From contig NZ_BMOO01000003.1 in NCBI RefSeq assembly GCF_014647115.1, positions 124,001 to 188,000 of the forward strand: 64,000 nucleotides of DNA, read 5' to 3'. Shown piece after piece: positions 44,411 through 52,845 of this stretch. Origin of the DNA: Halarchaeum rubridurum (GTDB lineage: Archaea; Halobacteriota; Halobacteria; Halobacteriales; Halobacteriaceae). Each line of letters starts with the position of its first letter. Position 1 is the stretch's first letter. Position numbers and translations under genes: made by a program. The notes beneath the pieces are model-generated. The model did no database searches and was not told the DNA's origin. It saw nothing but the letters and a program-made list of their open reading frames with translations.

Positions 44411-46164
44411 CGGGCCCGTCGCCGGCCGACGTGACGGTCGCGAAGACGGTCGTCACCGATGGCGTCGCCCGGCCGGTCGTCCGCCTCGCGGTCAGCTCGA
44501 CGGCCGACGCCCCCCTCGTCGCGCGCGTCGTCGACCGCCTCCCGGCCGAGCGACGCCTCGCCGCCGCGTCCGGCGACGTGGGCCCCAGCGGCGGCCGACT
44601 CGAACTCATCCTCGCGCTCGGGCCGGGCGAGACGACCGCCGTCCACTACGTACTCGACGGCGACGCGCCGGACGAGGCGGCACTCCCCGTCCCCGAATTC
44701 GCGCACGTCGGCGCGTCCGCCGGGACGGTCGTCGGTCCCGCGCTTCGCTGGTACGGGCCCGACGGCGACTGGCGCGCGCTCGCCCTCGCCGACCCCGCGG
44801 ACGCCGGCTTCGCGTACGACCCGAGCGCCCTCGACGGGCCGGTCGTCGCCGAGGTGCGGACCGACCGCGACGCGACCGACGCGCCCGCTATCGGCGTGAT
44901 AGCCACCGACGACCACGCCGACGCCGTCTATCGGACGATTCTCCGGGCGCACGCGCAGGGCCTCGACGTCTACTTTACGCACGACGGCGCCGACGCCGAA
45001 GTCGCTCGGTTCGCGTCGCAGCTCGGCGCGTTCGCCGTCGCCCCGCCGACGCTCGACGGGGACGACCCCGCCGACCGCGAGCGGGAGCGCGCGCTCGCCG
45101 CCGCGGCCCGCGCCGCCGGCCACCCCGGAATCGTCCACCAACCCCGGTCGTGCCCCCGAATCGACTACGCGCGAACCCTCGACGCGTTCGCCGCGAACGG
45201 CTGGGAGGTGCGCGCCGTCCCCGAGACGAGCGCGCGCCCCGCCGACGGGCCGGCCGTCCTCGTCGCCATCCCCGCCTACCGCGCCGAAGCGACCATCGGC
45301 GACGTGGTGCGCGAGTCGCGTCGCTACGCGGACCAGGTGCTCGTCGTCGTCGACGGCGGCGGGGACGACACGGCCGAACGCGCCCGCGAGGCCGGCGCGG
45401 CCGTCGTGCAGCACGCCCGCAATCGGGGATATGGCGGCGCGCTGAAGACCATCTTCCGCGAGGCCGCGCGCCGCGGGGCGGCGTACACCGTGACGCTCGA
45501 CGCGGACGGCCAGCACGACCCCGCGGACGTCCCGTCGCTCGTCGCCGCCCAACGCGACGGCCGCGCCGACGTCGCCATCGGCAACCGATTCATGGCCGGG
45601 GCGACGACCGACATGCCGCTCGTCCGCGCGGTCGGGCTCGGGATGGTGAACTTCCTCACGAACCTCAGCATGGGCCGCTTCCTCCCGCGGGAGTGGGTGC
45701 GCGACACCCAGAGCGGCTACCGGGCGTACACCCTCGAAACCGTTCGGACGCTCGCCGACGCGCGCGACATCGGCGACGGGATGTGGGCGAGCACGGACGT
45801 CCTCTACGCGCTCGACCGCGAGGGGTACACGTTCGCGGAGGTGCCGACGACGATCCGCTACGACCTGGCGGGCACGAGCACCGAGGGCGTGCTCGAACAC
45901 GGCTTCGGGCTCCTGCAGAACCTCGGCGGCCTCCTCCAGCGCACCCGCCCGATGGTGCTCGTCGGCCTCCCGGGCGCGATGTGCGTCCTCCTCGGTGGCC
46001 TCCTCGGTGCGCTCGACGTCCAGCAGTTCGTCTCGACCGGGACGGTCCCCGTCGCGCTCACCGTCGCCGTGAGCGCCTCGACCGTCCTCGGCGTCCTCCT
46101 GTTGTTCACGGCGGTGCTCGTCCACACCATCAACACCCACCCGTCGCTCCGCGAGCGCGAATGA
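44407..46164 (+). CDS. polyprenyl-phosphate glycosyltransferase with extra N-terminal domain
   Basis: A 585-residue protein from a GTG start. Residues about 275-500 form a DPM1/AglD-like family 2 domain (VLVAIPAYRAEATIGDVV, VVVDGGGDDTAERA, TLDADGQHDP, GNRFMAG, VRDTQSGYRAYT). Two membrane segments follow at the C-terminus. The first 270 residues are an added acidic beta-rich and Rossmann-like region (GVIATDDHADAVYRTI) of unknown role. It would charge dolichol phosphate with a sugar at the cytoplasmic face. Coupled by overlap to both the DUF1616 gene and the flippase gene. Confidence 0.87.
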   Translation: MTGPSPADVTVAKTVVTDGVARPVVRLAVSSTADAPLVARVVDRLPAERRLAAASGDVGPSGGRLELILALGPGETTAVHYVLDGDAPDEAALPVPEFAHVGASAGTVVGPALRWYGPDGDWRALALADPADAGFAYDPSALDGPVVAEVRTDRDATDAPAIGVIATDDHADAVYRTILRAHAQGLDVYFTHDGADAEVARFASQLGAFAVAPPTLDGDDPADRERERALAAAARAAGHPGIVHQPRSCPRIDYARTLDAFAANGWEVRAVPETSARPADGPAVLVAIPAYRAEATIGDVVRESRRYADQVLVVVDGGGDDTAERAREAGAAVVQHARNRGYGGALKTIFREAARRGAAYTVTLDADGQHDPADVPSLVAAQRDGRADVAIGNRFMAGATTDMPLVRAVGLGMVNFLTNLSMGRFLPREWVRDTQSGYRAYTLETVRTLADARDIGDGMWASTDVLYALDREGYTFAEVPTTIRYDLAGTSTEGVLEHGFGLLQNLGGLLQRTRPMVLVGLPGAMCVLLGGLLGALDVQQFVSTGTVPVALTVAVSASTVLGVLLLFTAVLVHTINTHPSLRERE

Positions 46165-47750
46165 CCGGGCGCGACGACGGCGGGGCGGACGCGGCCGACG
46201 GCGGGCGCGAACACGGTCGGGACGACCACGACGAGCGCGACGAGCGCGACGACGCACACGACGACGCCGCCGGTGGGCGCGACCCGCTCGCCCCGCGCTC
46301 GCCCGCGCTCGACGTCGCCCTGCCCGCCGCGCGGGACGTCGACTTCGCGCGCGCCGGCGTGCTCCTCACGGCCGTCGAGGCGCTGAGCGCGCTCGTCGGC
46401 TTCGTCGGCACCGTCTACTTCGCGTGGGTGCTCGGCGCGAGCGCGCTCGGCGTCTTCTTCCTCTTCGACGCCATCCTGAGCACCGTCGCCACCGTCACCG
46501 ACTTCGGGCTCCGCGACGCCGTCGAGAAACGCGTCAGCGAGGGCGAACACCCCGGCGCGATACTCGGTGCCGCGCTCGTCCTCAAGGTCGCCCTGCTCTG
46601 CCCGTTCGTCCTGCTCGCCTACCCGCTCGCGCCCGTCGTCGACGGCTACGTCGGCGCGCCGCTCACCCCCGCGCTCGTCGCGGGCGTCCTCGCCTACGAG
46701 TTCGGCCTCCTCACCCTCCACGTCCTCCGCGCGGAACTCCGCGTCGCCGAGACCGCGCTCCTCTCCTTCGCCCGCCTCGTCGTCTACGTCGGCACCGCCG
46801 TCGCGCTCGTCCAGCTCGACTACGGCGTCCGCGCGCTCGTCTACGCCTTCGTCGGCAGCTACCTCGTGCTCTGCGTCCTCGGCGCGCTGCGCGTCTCGAC
46901 GCGGCCCGCGCGCCCCGACCGCGCCCAGTTCCGCTCGCTCGTGCGTTACGCGAAGTACAACGGCATCAGCGCGCTCGGCGGCTACGTCTACAACACGATG
47001 GACCTCCTCGTCGTCGGCTACGTCCTCACGCCGGCGTTCGTCGCCGCCTACGAGCTCGCGTGGCGCGTCACGACGATGCTCCTCCTCGTCACGAACGCCG
47101 TCTCGAACACCGTCTTCGCGCAGCTGAGCGCGTGGCACACCCGCGGCGAGTACGAGCGCGCCCGCGACGCCATCGCGTCCGCGCTCACCGCCTCGCTGTT
47201 CTTCGTCGTCCCCGCGGCCGTCGGCATCGCGCTCTTCGGCCGCGACATCCTCGGCGTCGTCTTCGGCCCCGAGTACGTCGTCGCCGCGCTCGCGTTCGTC
47301 GTCCTCGCCGCCGAGAAACTCGTCACGGCCGTGAACGTCGTCCTCGACGCCGCCGTCCGCGCCTTCGACCACCCGCGTGCGGGCGCCGTCGCCACCGTCG
47401 CCTCCGCGACGCTGAACGTCGCACTCAACCTCCTCCTCGTTCCCCGCTACGGGCTCGTCGGCGCCGCCGCCGCCACCGCAAGCGCCGTCGTCGTCCACAC
47501 GCTCGTCGTCGGGGCCGCGCTCGCCCGAATCGCACCGCTGCGCGCGAACACCCGCGACCTCGCGTGGTGCGCGCTCGCCGCGCTCGCCATGGCCGGCGTC
47601 CTCCTCGTGACCGAACGCGTCGTCGACCCCGGGACCTCGCTCGGCCTCGCCGTCCTCGTCGCGCTCGGCGGCGTCGTCTACCTCGGCGTCGTCCTCCTCG
47701 ATGGGCGACTGCGCGAGCAGACCCGCGCGGTGCTCCGCGGCGTCGTGTGA
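46161..47750 (+). CDS. MOP-superfamily polysaccharide/lipid-linked oligosaccharide flippase
   Basis: A 529-residue protein. A 45-residue Asp/His-rich cytoplasmic N-terminus precedes about 14 membrane segments (AGVLLTAVEALSALVGFVG onward), with LLVVGYVLTPAFVAAYELAW and the conserved NVVLDAAVRAFDHPRAGA region of Wzx/AglR relatives. It would flip lipid-linked glycan across the membrane. It overlaps the glycosyltransferase stop by ATGA and ends the DUF1616-GT-flippase operon and the glycan region. Confidence 0.9.
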   Translation: MTGRDDGGADAADGGREHGRDDHDERDERDDAHDDAAGGRDPLAPRSPALDVALPAARDVDFARAGVLLTAVEALSALVGFVGTVYFAWVLGASALGVFFLFDAILSTVATVTDFGLRDAVEKRVSEGEHPGAILGAALVLKVALLCPFVLLAYPLAPVVDGYVGAPLTPALVAGVLAYEFGLLTLHVLRAELRVAETALLSFARLVVYVGTAVALVQLDYGVRALVYAFVGSYLVLCVLGALRVSTRPARPDRAQFRSLVRYAKYNGISALGGYVYNTMDLLVVGYVLTPAFVAAYELAWRVTTMLLLVTNAVSNTVFAQLSAWHTRGEYERARDAIASALTASLFFVVPAAVGIALFGRDILGVVFGPEYVVAALAFVVLAAEKLVTAVNVVLDAAVRAFDHPRAGAVATVASATLNVALNLLLVPRYGLVGAAAATASAVVVHTLVVGAALARIAPLRANTRDLAWCALAALAMAGVLLVTERVVDPGTSLGLAVLVALGGVVYLGVVLLDGRLREQTRAVLRGVV

Positions 47751-47820
47751 CGCCGATTCGGTATAGCTATATTTGGTTTACGAGTTGGCCGTGCGACGCC
47801 AAAACCTCGCTTATGGTAAT

Positions 47821-47831
47821 CTTTATCCGGT
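47821..47831 (+). promoter_or_regulatory. TATA-like element before the gfo6 gene
   Basis: In an unusually A+T-rich stretch (47759-47850), ctttatccggt lies 20-30 bases before the ATG at 47852, which would allow a leaderless start there. A second A+T-rich element, the palindrome tatagctata, is at 47762-47771. The 9 bases ttatccggt recur in the dif-like site at 50763. Confidence 0.45.
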
Positions 47832-47983
47832 TTTGAATTAATCATTCCCGTATGGTGTGCGGGACGCGACAGCCGGGGCCGCGTCCCGCCGCGAGCGCCG
47901 ACCCCGGTCCGAAATCCGATGATCGAGACAGCTACGCGACGGCCGACACGCACCGAGACGACGACCACGCCCGTTCGCGCGCC

Positions 47984-49063
47984 ATGAGCGGCCTCACGTC
48001 CTTCCTCGACGAGTTCGACGAGCGGGATTGGCAGGACGCCGACGCCGCGGACGGCCCGGTTCGGTTCGCCATGGTCGGCGTCGGGTGGTGGGTCACCGAC
48101 CAGGCCGCGCCCGCCGTCACCGCGAGCGAACTCTGTGAGACGACCGTCCTCGTCTCTCGCGGGAAGGAGAAGGCCGCGGACGCCGCCGCGGACCTCGGCG
48201 TCGAACACGGGCTCTCCAGCGAGGAGCTCCGGGCCGGCGTCGCCGCCGACGACTACGACGCCGTCTACGTCTGCACGCCGAACGCCGCCCACCTCGAAAC
48301 CGTCGAGGCGGCCGCCGAGCTCGGAAAACCCGTCCTCTGCGAGAAGCCCATGGAGGCCTCGTCGGAGCGCGCCGAGGCGATGGTCGAGGCCTGTGAGGCC
48401 GCCGACGTCCCGCTGATGGTCGCCTACCGGATGCAGACCGACCCGGCCGTCCGCCGGGCGCGCGAACTCGTCGCCGCGGGCGCCATCGGCGACGTCGCGC
48501 ACGTCCACGGCCACATGAGCCAGTCGCTGCTGCGCGACATCTTCCCGGACCCCGACCAGTGGCGCTTGAACCCCGACCTCGCCGGCCCGGGCGCGTCCGT
48601 CACCGACCTCGGCGTCTACCCGCTCAACACGACGCGCTTCGTCCTCGACGCCGACCCGCTCGCCGTCCAGTCGATGCTCTACAGCGAGCACGAGGGCTTC
48701 GAGGACGTCCCGGACGAGCGCGCGGCGTTCACCGTCCGCTTCCCGGACGGCGTCTTCGCCTCCTTCTCCGCGAGCCAACAGGCCCACGAGACCGGCTTCC
48801 TCCGAATCGTCGGCACCGAGGGCGAAATCACGCTCGACCCCGCCTTCTTCAACCGCAACGACGCCGGGCTCACGGTCGCGCGCGGCGACCAGGCCGCCGA
48901 GATCGACTTCGAGCCCGTCGACCAGATGGAAGCGGAGTTCGACTACTTCGCCGACCGACTCCTCACGGGTCGGGACATCTACCCCGACGGCGCACACGGC
49001 GTCACCGACATCCGCGCCGTCGAGGCCGTCCTCGCGGGCGAGACGGAAACGCGCACCCTCTGA
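47984..49063 (+). CDS. gfo6: D-xylose 1-dehydrogenase-type Gfo/Idh/MocA oxidoreductase
   Basis: A 359-residue NAD(P)-dependent sugar oxidoreductase. Landmarks shared with the haloarchaeal NADP xylose dehydrogenase, as I remember it, are VRFAMVGVGWWVTDQA, LCETTVLVS, the catalytic Lys in CEKPME, DPDQWRLN and DFEPVDQMEAEFDYFA. It would oxidise D-xylose or a related aldose to the lactone. The ATG at 47984 gives the family length, but TATA spacing would fit an in-frame ATG at 47852 that adds 44 polar residues. No other pentose genes are present. Confidence 0.82.
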   Translation: MSGLTSFLDEFDERDWQDADAADGPVRFAMVGVGWWVTDQAAPAVTASELCETTVLVSRGKEKAADAAADLGVEHGLSSEELRAGVAADDYDAVYVCTPNAAHLETVEAAAELGKPVLCEKPMEASSERAEAMVEACEAADVPLMVAYRMQTDPAVRRARELVAAGAIGDVAHVHGHMSQSLLRDIFPDPDQWRLNPDLAGPGASVTDLGVYPLNTTRFVLDADPLAVQSMLYSEHEGFEDVPDERAAFTVRFPDGVFASFSASQQAHETGFLRIVGTEGEITLDPAFFNRNDAGLTVARGDQAAEIDFEPVDQMEAEFDYFADRLLTGRDIYPDGAHGVTDIRAVEAVLAGETETRTL

Positions 49064-49072
49064 GGAGCGCGT

Positions 49073-50110
49073 TCAGGCGAGCGAGTAGACGTTTTCGAGG
49101 TAGACGTCCCGCACCCTGTCCCCCCAGTTGTGCGTGTAGGTGTCGATGACGTCCGCCGCGACGTCGCCGCGGAGGTACTTCACGACGCCGCGATCACCCG
49201 TTCTGTCCCGCAGATGCGTCGTGAAGAAGTGTCTGAAGTAGTGTGGCGTGACGTTCTCGCTCGCGCCCCCACCCGTCCGGTACCACCCGGCGTCGCGGGC
49301 GTACCCCCGCACCGTCTCGCGCACCATCTCCGGGGTGAGCCGCGCCCCCCAGGCGTCACGCGTCGAGCAGAACAGCGGCTCCGCGTCGGAACGCGCGTCC
49401 GGTCGGACGGCCAGCCACGCCGCGAGCGCGTCGCGTAACTCCCCGTCGACCGGCAGGAGCGTCACGCGCTTTCGCTTGTTCGACGCCGACCGCACCTCGC
49501 CGTTCCTCGCCTCGCCCGCCGAGACGTCGGCGTCGACGAGGAGCGTGTCCGGCCGGCCGTCGAGACGCCCGCGCGTCCCGAGGGCGGGATAGGCGTCCCG
49601 AGCGCCGCCGTGTGCGAGGTTCAGGTCGCGCAGGTCGAGGTTGCAGAGCTCGCCGACGCGCAGCCCCGTCTTGAGGAGCGTGAGGAGCACCGCGCGGTCC
49701 CCCGGGTGCGTGACGCCGTCGAGGAACGCCCGCATCCGCGACACCGAGATTTCCCGCCGTGTCGGGTCCGCGTCGATGGTCTCGTCCATCTCCTCGACGA
49801 CGAGCGTCATCGGGTTCGCCTCGAACGCGCCGACCTGCGTCATGTACGCGTAGAAGCGATTGCAGTACGACGCGTAGGTCGCCACCGTCGACTCGGCGTA
49901 CTCCTCGCGCAGCGACGCAACCCACGCGAGACAGGCGCGCCGGTCCGCCGCCGCCGGGCCGGCGACGCCGCGCTCCGCGAGGAACGACTCGAACTCCCGG
50001 AGCACGCGCTCGTAGGCCGCACGCGTCCGTTCGTGCTTCCCGTGGTAGCCCATGTCCTCGACGAAGTACGCGACGGAATCGTCGACGTCGTCCGCCCCCG
50101 CCGCGCTCAT
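49073..50110 (-). CDS. tyrosine recombinase (Xer/phage integrase family)
   Basis: A 345-residue recombinase. Residues about 10-95 form the SAM-like core-binding domain. The catalytic domain shows Arg151 in TGLRVGELCNL, Lys in the SNKRKRVTLLP hairpin, His290 and Arg293 in HYFRHFFTTHL, and the nucleophile Tyr325 in DTYTHNWG. The second His of the usual LGH motif is not evident (LRGD). It overlaps the upstream regulator gene by ATGA. No integrated-element genes or tRNA target are near. A dif-like inverted repeat lies 635 bases upstream of its start. Confidence 0.9.
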   Translation of the reverse strand: MSAAGADDVDDSVAYFVEDMGYHGKHERTRAAYERVLREFESFLAERGVAGPAAADRRACLAWVASLREEYAESTVATYASYCNRFYAYMTQVGAFEANPMTLVVEEMDETIDADPTRREISVSRMRAFLDGVTHPGDRAVLLTLLKTGLRVGELCNLDLRDLNLAHGGARDAYPALGTRGRLDGRPDTLLVDADVSAGEARNGEVRSASNKRKRVTLLPVDGELRDALAAWLAVRPDARSDAEPLFCSTRDAWGARLTPEMVRETVRGYARDAGWYRTGGGASENVTPHYFRHFFTTHLRDRTGDRGVVKYLRGDVAADVIDTYTHNWGDRVRDVYLENVYSLA

Positions 50111-50502
50111 TCGTCGGCCTCCCGGAGGACGTAGCCCCCGTCGCGCGGGCTGTACTTCACGACGCCGCGCTCCGCGAGGTCGTCGAGCGTCCCCTCCAGG
50201 CGCTCCTCGAAGTCGCCGGCGAGCGCGTCCACGAGCGTCTCCCACCCCGCGACGTCCCGCTCGCGGAGTTCGTCCAGCACGCGTTGTTCGAGCGACGGGC
50301 CCGCGTCCTCACCGCCGGTGTCGGCCTCGCAACCGTCGCCGTTCCCGTCGGCGTCGAGGCCGAGTTCGCGGACTCCCGCCTGCACCATCAGCCGGACGAA
50401 CTCGCTCTGCGAGACCCCCATCTCCTCGGCGCGCTCGACCCACGCCGCCTTCTGGTAGCGCGGCACGTACGTCTTCACCGAGACGCGCTCGTCGTCGCTC
50501 AC
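50107..50502 (-). CDS. ribbon-helix-helix/winged-helix protein coupled to the recombinase (DUF5805-like)
   Basis: A 131-residue protein. The N-terminal 40 residues (RVSVKTYVPRYQKAAWVERA, then MGVSQSEFVRLMVQAGV) look like a ribbon-helix-helix DNA-binding unit. The C-terminal 60 residues (VLDELRERDVAGWETLVDAL, LDDLAERGVVKYS) look like a winged helix. The family name DUF5805 is from memory. It starts at GTG 50502, the first codon before the conserved block. It precedes the recombinase in one operon, so it may regulate it or act as a directionality factor. Confidence 0.78.
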   Translation of the reverse strand: MSDDERVSVKTYVPRYQKAAWVERAEEMGVSQSEFVRLMVQAGVRELGLDADGNGDGCEADTGGEDAGPSLEQRVLDELRERDVAGWETLVDALAGDFEERLEGTLDDLAERGVVKYSPRDGGYVLREADE

Positions 50503-50744
50503 GCACACCACCCCCACGACCGTAGTAGGGTTTCTGACTGTTTCGACGTATCGGGCTCGACACGCCGCCTCGTCGCCGCGTAGCGCAGAATCGCCGGTTC
50601 GGTGGACCGTTCGATGCCGTCGAGTGCCGTTCTCGGCCCGTGACCCCTACCCGCTGCGGGCCGAGGACGGGGGTGGCTCCGTCGGAGGCTCATGAGTCGT
50701 CGTTGTCGACCCGTCACGAGCCACGACCAAGAAGGTATCCCCGA

Positions 50745-50774
50745 TACAACGGATAAACATACTTATCCGGTGTA
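50745..50774. other. dif-like recombination site (11-6-11 inverted repeat)
   Basis: Two 12-base arms, tacaacggataa and ttatccggtgta, are inverted repeats matching at 11 of 12 positions, separated by exactly 6 bases (acatac). The inner 28 bases (50746-50773) have the 11-6-11 layout of Xer recombination sites. It lies upstream of a tyrosine recombinase operon. It could instead be an operator for the ribbon-helix-helix protein. Confidence 0.55.
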
Positions 50775-50797
50775 ACAGACCCACCACACGGCGGCTC

Positions 50798-50809
50798 TAT
50801 GGTACCATA
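50798..50809. repeat. perfect 12-base palindrome
   Basis: The sequence tatggtaccata reads the same on both strands, followed directly by tataaattg. Its core ggtacca recurs at 50831. Possible protein-binding site or promoter element. Confidence 0.55.
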
Positions 50810-50817
50810 TAAATTGA

Positions 50818-50842
50818 TGTTCTGGCTTTAGGTACCAGAACA
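50818..50842. repeat. inverted repeat with 8-base arms
   Basis: Arms tgttctgg and ccagaaca are perfectly complementary with a 9-base loop (ctttaggta). The right arm abuts a further copy of the dif-like arm (acaccggataa at 50840-50850), itself inside a caccgg / ctggtg inverted repeat ending near 50856. Confidence 0.55.
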
Positions 50843-50939
50843 CCGGATAAACTGGTGCAACACGTAGTCCCACACTCACGCATCTACTCACTCGACGACG
50901 GTGGCGCGCTCGACGCGCCGTCATCGGGCCGCCTCCCCG

Positions 50940-52637
50940 CTATCGCCGACCGCGGTTCTCCAGCGAACGCTGGGCGACCTGCCCGGCCTCGCGGACGGCG
51001 CGCTGGCGACCGGAGGAGCCGAAGGACCGGTAGAGGAGGCCGAGCGTCCCGAGGGTGGTGACGCCGGCGGCGAGCGTCGCGTCCGTCAGCGCGGCGGTGT
51101 AGCAGAGCGTCGTGACGACGACGCCAGCGCTCGCGACGACGCCGAGGACGACGCGGCGCGCGAGACGGCGGAGGACGTCGTTCTCGTCCGCGACGTCGGT
51201 GCGGACGGTGAGGTCGTCCCTGTCCGCGCGGTCGAGCGCGCGTTCGAGCTTCTGCGGGATGCCGAGCGCCGCGCGGGCGCTCGCGCTCACGTCGTCGCCG
51301 ACGTCCGCCAGCGCCGCCTCGACGCGCTCGCGCGGGTCGTCGACGTCGGGCTCGACGGCGTCCTCGACGACCGCGACGAAGTCGAAGTCGGGGTCGAGCG
51401 TGAGACAGACGCCTTCGAGGACGGTAGCGACGCGGACGACGAGCGCGAGGTCGCGCGGCATCCTGAAGGGGAGGTCGTGGAGCGTGCCCTCGAAGCCCTC
51501 GACGAGGTCGCGGACCTGCGCGCGCTCGACGCGCTCCCCGTGGAGGTGTTCGACGGCGAGCGAGAGGACGTCCGTGACGAACTGCCGGTCCGCCGCGGGG
51601 TCGAGCGCGCCCATGGCGACGAAGGTGTCGACGACGCCTTCGACGTCGTCGTTCGCCACCGCGAGGTAGCACTCCCGGAGGTGTTCGCGGCGCTCCGCGT
51701 CGAGCGTCCCGCTCATCCCGAAGTCGTAGAAGACGATGGTGCCGTCGTCCTGCACGGCGAGGTTCCCCGGGTGCGGGTCGGCGTGGAAGACGCCGTCCTC
51801 GACGAGCATCCCGATGTAGCAGCGTTCGAGGCGCTCGGCGAGCGCCGCCCGGTCGACGCCCATCGCGTCCAGCTCGTCGACGTCGTCGATTTTCGTTCCC
51901 TCGACGTAGCGCATCGTGAGCACGCGCGCGGTCGAGCGCTCGGGAACGGACGCGGGGACGACGACGCCGTCGTCGTCAGCGAGGTTCGCGCGCACGGTTT
52001 CGAGGACGTCGCGCTCGTGTTCGTAATCCATCTCCGCGCGGATCGTCTCGGCGAACTCCGTCGTGACGTTCGAGAGCGTGAACTGCTGAGCGGGGGGCGC
52101 ACTCCAAACGAGCAGCGGGAAGAGCGCTCGCACGACGCGAAGGTCGGCGTCGACGAGCGCCTCGACGCCGGGGCGACGGACCTTGACGGCGACGCGTTCG
52201 CCCTCGTAGGTCGCGGTGTAGACCTGTCCGAGGCTCGCGCCGCTGATCGCCTCCGTCTCGAAGTCGTCGAACGCCTCCTCGACGGGGCCGAGTTCGGCCT
52301 CCAACACTCGGCGGGCGTCCGCCCAGTCGGTCGGCGGGACGTCGTCCTGCAGTTGGGTGAGCTCCTCGATGTACGCCGGCGGGAGGACGTCCGGGCGCGT
52401 CGAGAGCAGTTGGCCGAGCTTGATGAACGTCGGCCCGAGCGCGAGGAGGGTCTCGCGGAGCGCGGCAGCGCGACGCTCGCGGGTCGCCGCCGTCACGTCG
52501 CGCGACTTACCGAAGAGGAGGAAGCGACGTCGGTCGCGGGAGTACGCGAGGGCGAACGGCGCGAACGCGACGACGACGGCGACGAAGCGCCGACCGGCGA
52601 GGAGCGCGCGCCGGATCGGCCCGGGGTCACGGGGCAT
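50940..52637 (-). CDS. ABC1/UbiB-type atypical protein kinase (ADCK family)
   Basis: A 565-residue protein. The ABC1 hallmark is FIKLGQLLSTRPDVLP, the Ala-rich loop replacing the glycine loop is ISGASLGQVYTA, the ATP Lys is in VAVKVRRPG, the catalytic loop is FHADPHPGNL and the metal motif is YDFGMSG. Two C-terminal membrane segments (about 490-540) anchor it. The family supports quinone or isoprenoid-lipid metabolism through an ATPase/kinase-like activity. Start at 52637 (MPRDPGPIRRALL). Divergent from the Trk cluster. Confidence 0.92.
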   Translation of the reverse strand: MPRDPGPIRRALLAGRRFVAVVVAFAPFALAYSRDRRRFLLFGKSRDVTAATRERRAAALRETLLALGPTFIKLGQLLSTRPDVLPPAYIEELTQLQDDVPPTDWADARRVLEAELGPVEEAFDDFETEAISGASLGQVYTATYEGERVAVKVRRPGVEALVDADLRVVRALFPLLVWSAPPAQQFTLSNVTTEFAETIRAEMDYEHERDVLETVRANLADDDGVVVPASVPERSTARVLTMRYVEGTKIDDVDELDAMGVDRAALAERLERCYIGMLVEDGVFHADPHPGNLAVQDDGTIVFYDFGMSGTLDAERREHLRECYLAVANDDVEGVVDTFVAMGALDPAADRQFVTDVLSLAVEHLHGERVERAQVRDLVEGFEGTLHDLPFRMPRDLALVVRVATVLEGVCLTLDPDFDFVAVVEDAVEPDVDDPRERVEAALADVGDDVSASARAALGIPQKLERALDRADRDDLTVRTDVADENDVLRRLARRVVLGVVASAGVVVTTLCYTAALTDATLAAGVTTLGTLGLLYRSFGSSGRQRAVREAGQVAQRSLENRGRR

Positions 52638-52845
52638 CGTCTCTCGTTCGCCCGCGCTCGACAAAGTAGTGGCGGAGGGGTGCGACCGTCGCAAGCGGGT
52701 GTACCCCGCTCACGAGAACGCGTGACCAACTCGGCGTCGCGCACCCAACCTGTATACTCTATAGCGCTATATCGAAACGCGAGTGGTCGGACGGCCGCTC
52801 GCCTCCGCCGTCGACGATAGCGTGGCCGCCCCGTGCGCTGCGGGC
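52638..52845. other. intergenic region between ABC1 kinase and Trk promoter
   Basis: About 210 bases up to the conserved Trk promoter block. It contains the perfect 12-base palindrome tatagcgctata at 52760-52771, flanked by other A+T-rich bases, a possible operator or TATA region for a divergent transcript. Nothing else recognised. Confidence 0.45.

Larger units (their letters stand above)
50503..50939. other. gene-free, A+T-rich, palindrome-dense region upstream of the recombinase operon
   Basis: About 435 bases between the ABC1 kinase stop and the regulator start. The part from 50503 to 50740 is ordinary G+C-rich sequence with no convincing gene. From 50741 to 50860 it is A+T-rich and holds the dif-like site, a 12-base perfect palindrome, an 8-base-arm hairpin and a third GGATAA inverted repeat. 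No obvious protein or RNA gene is seen on either strand. Confidence 0.6.

Noticed and set aside
49073-50517. An integrated provirus around the recombinase
   Set aside because: Only the recombinase and its small regulator are present; no capsid, terminase, replication or tRNA attachment features are seen within the flanking sequence.
50499-50717. A 72-residue minus-strand frame in the recombinase upstream region
   Set aside because: Arg/Pro-rich with no recognisable motif, no start-site support, and it overlaps the regulator start out of frame.
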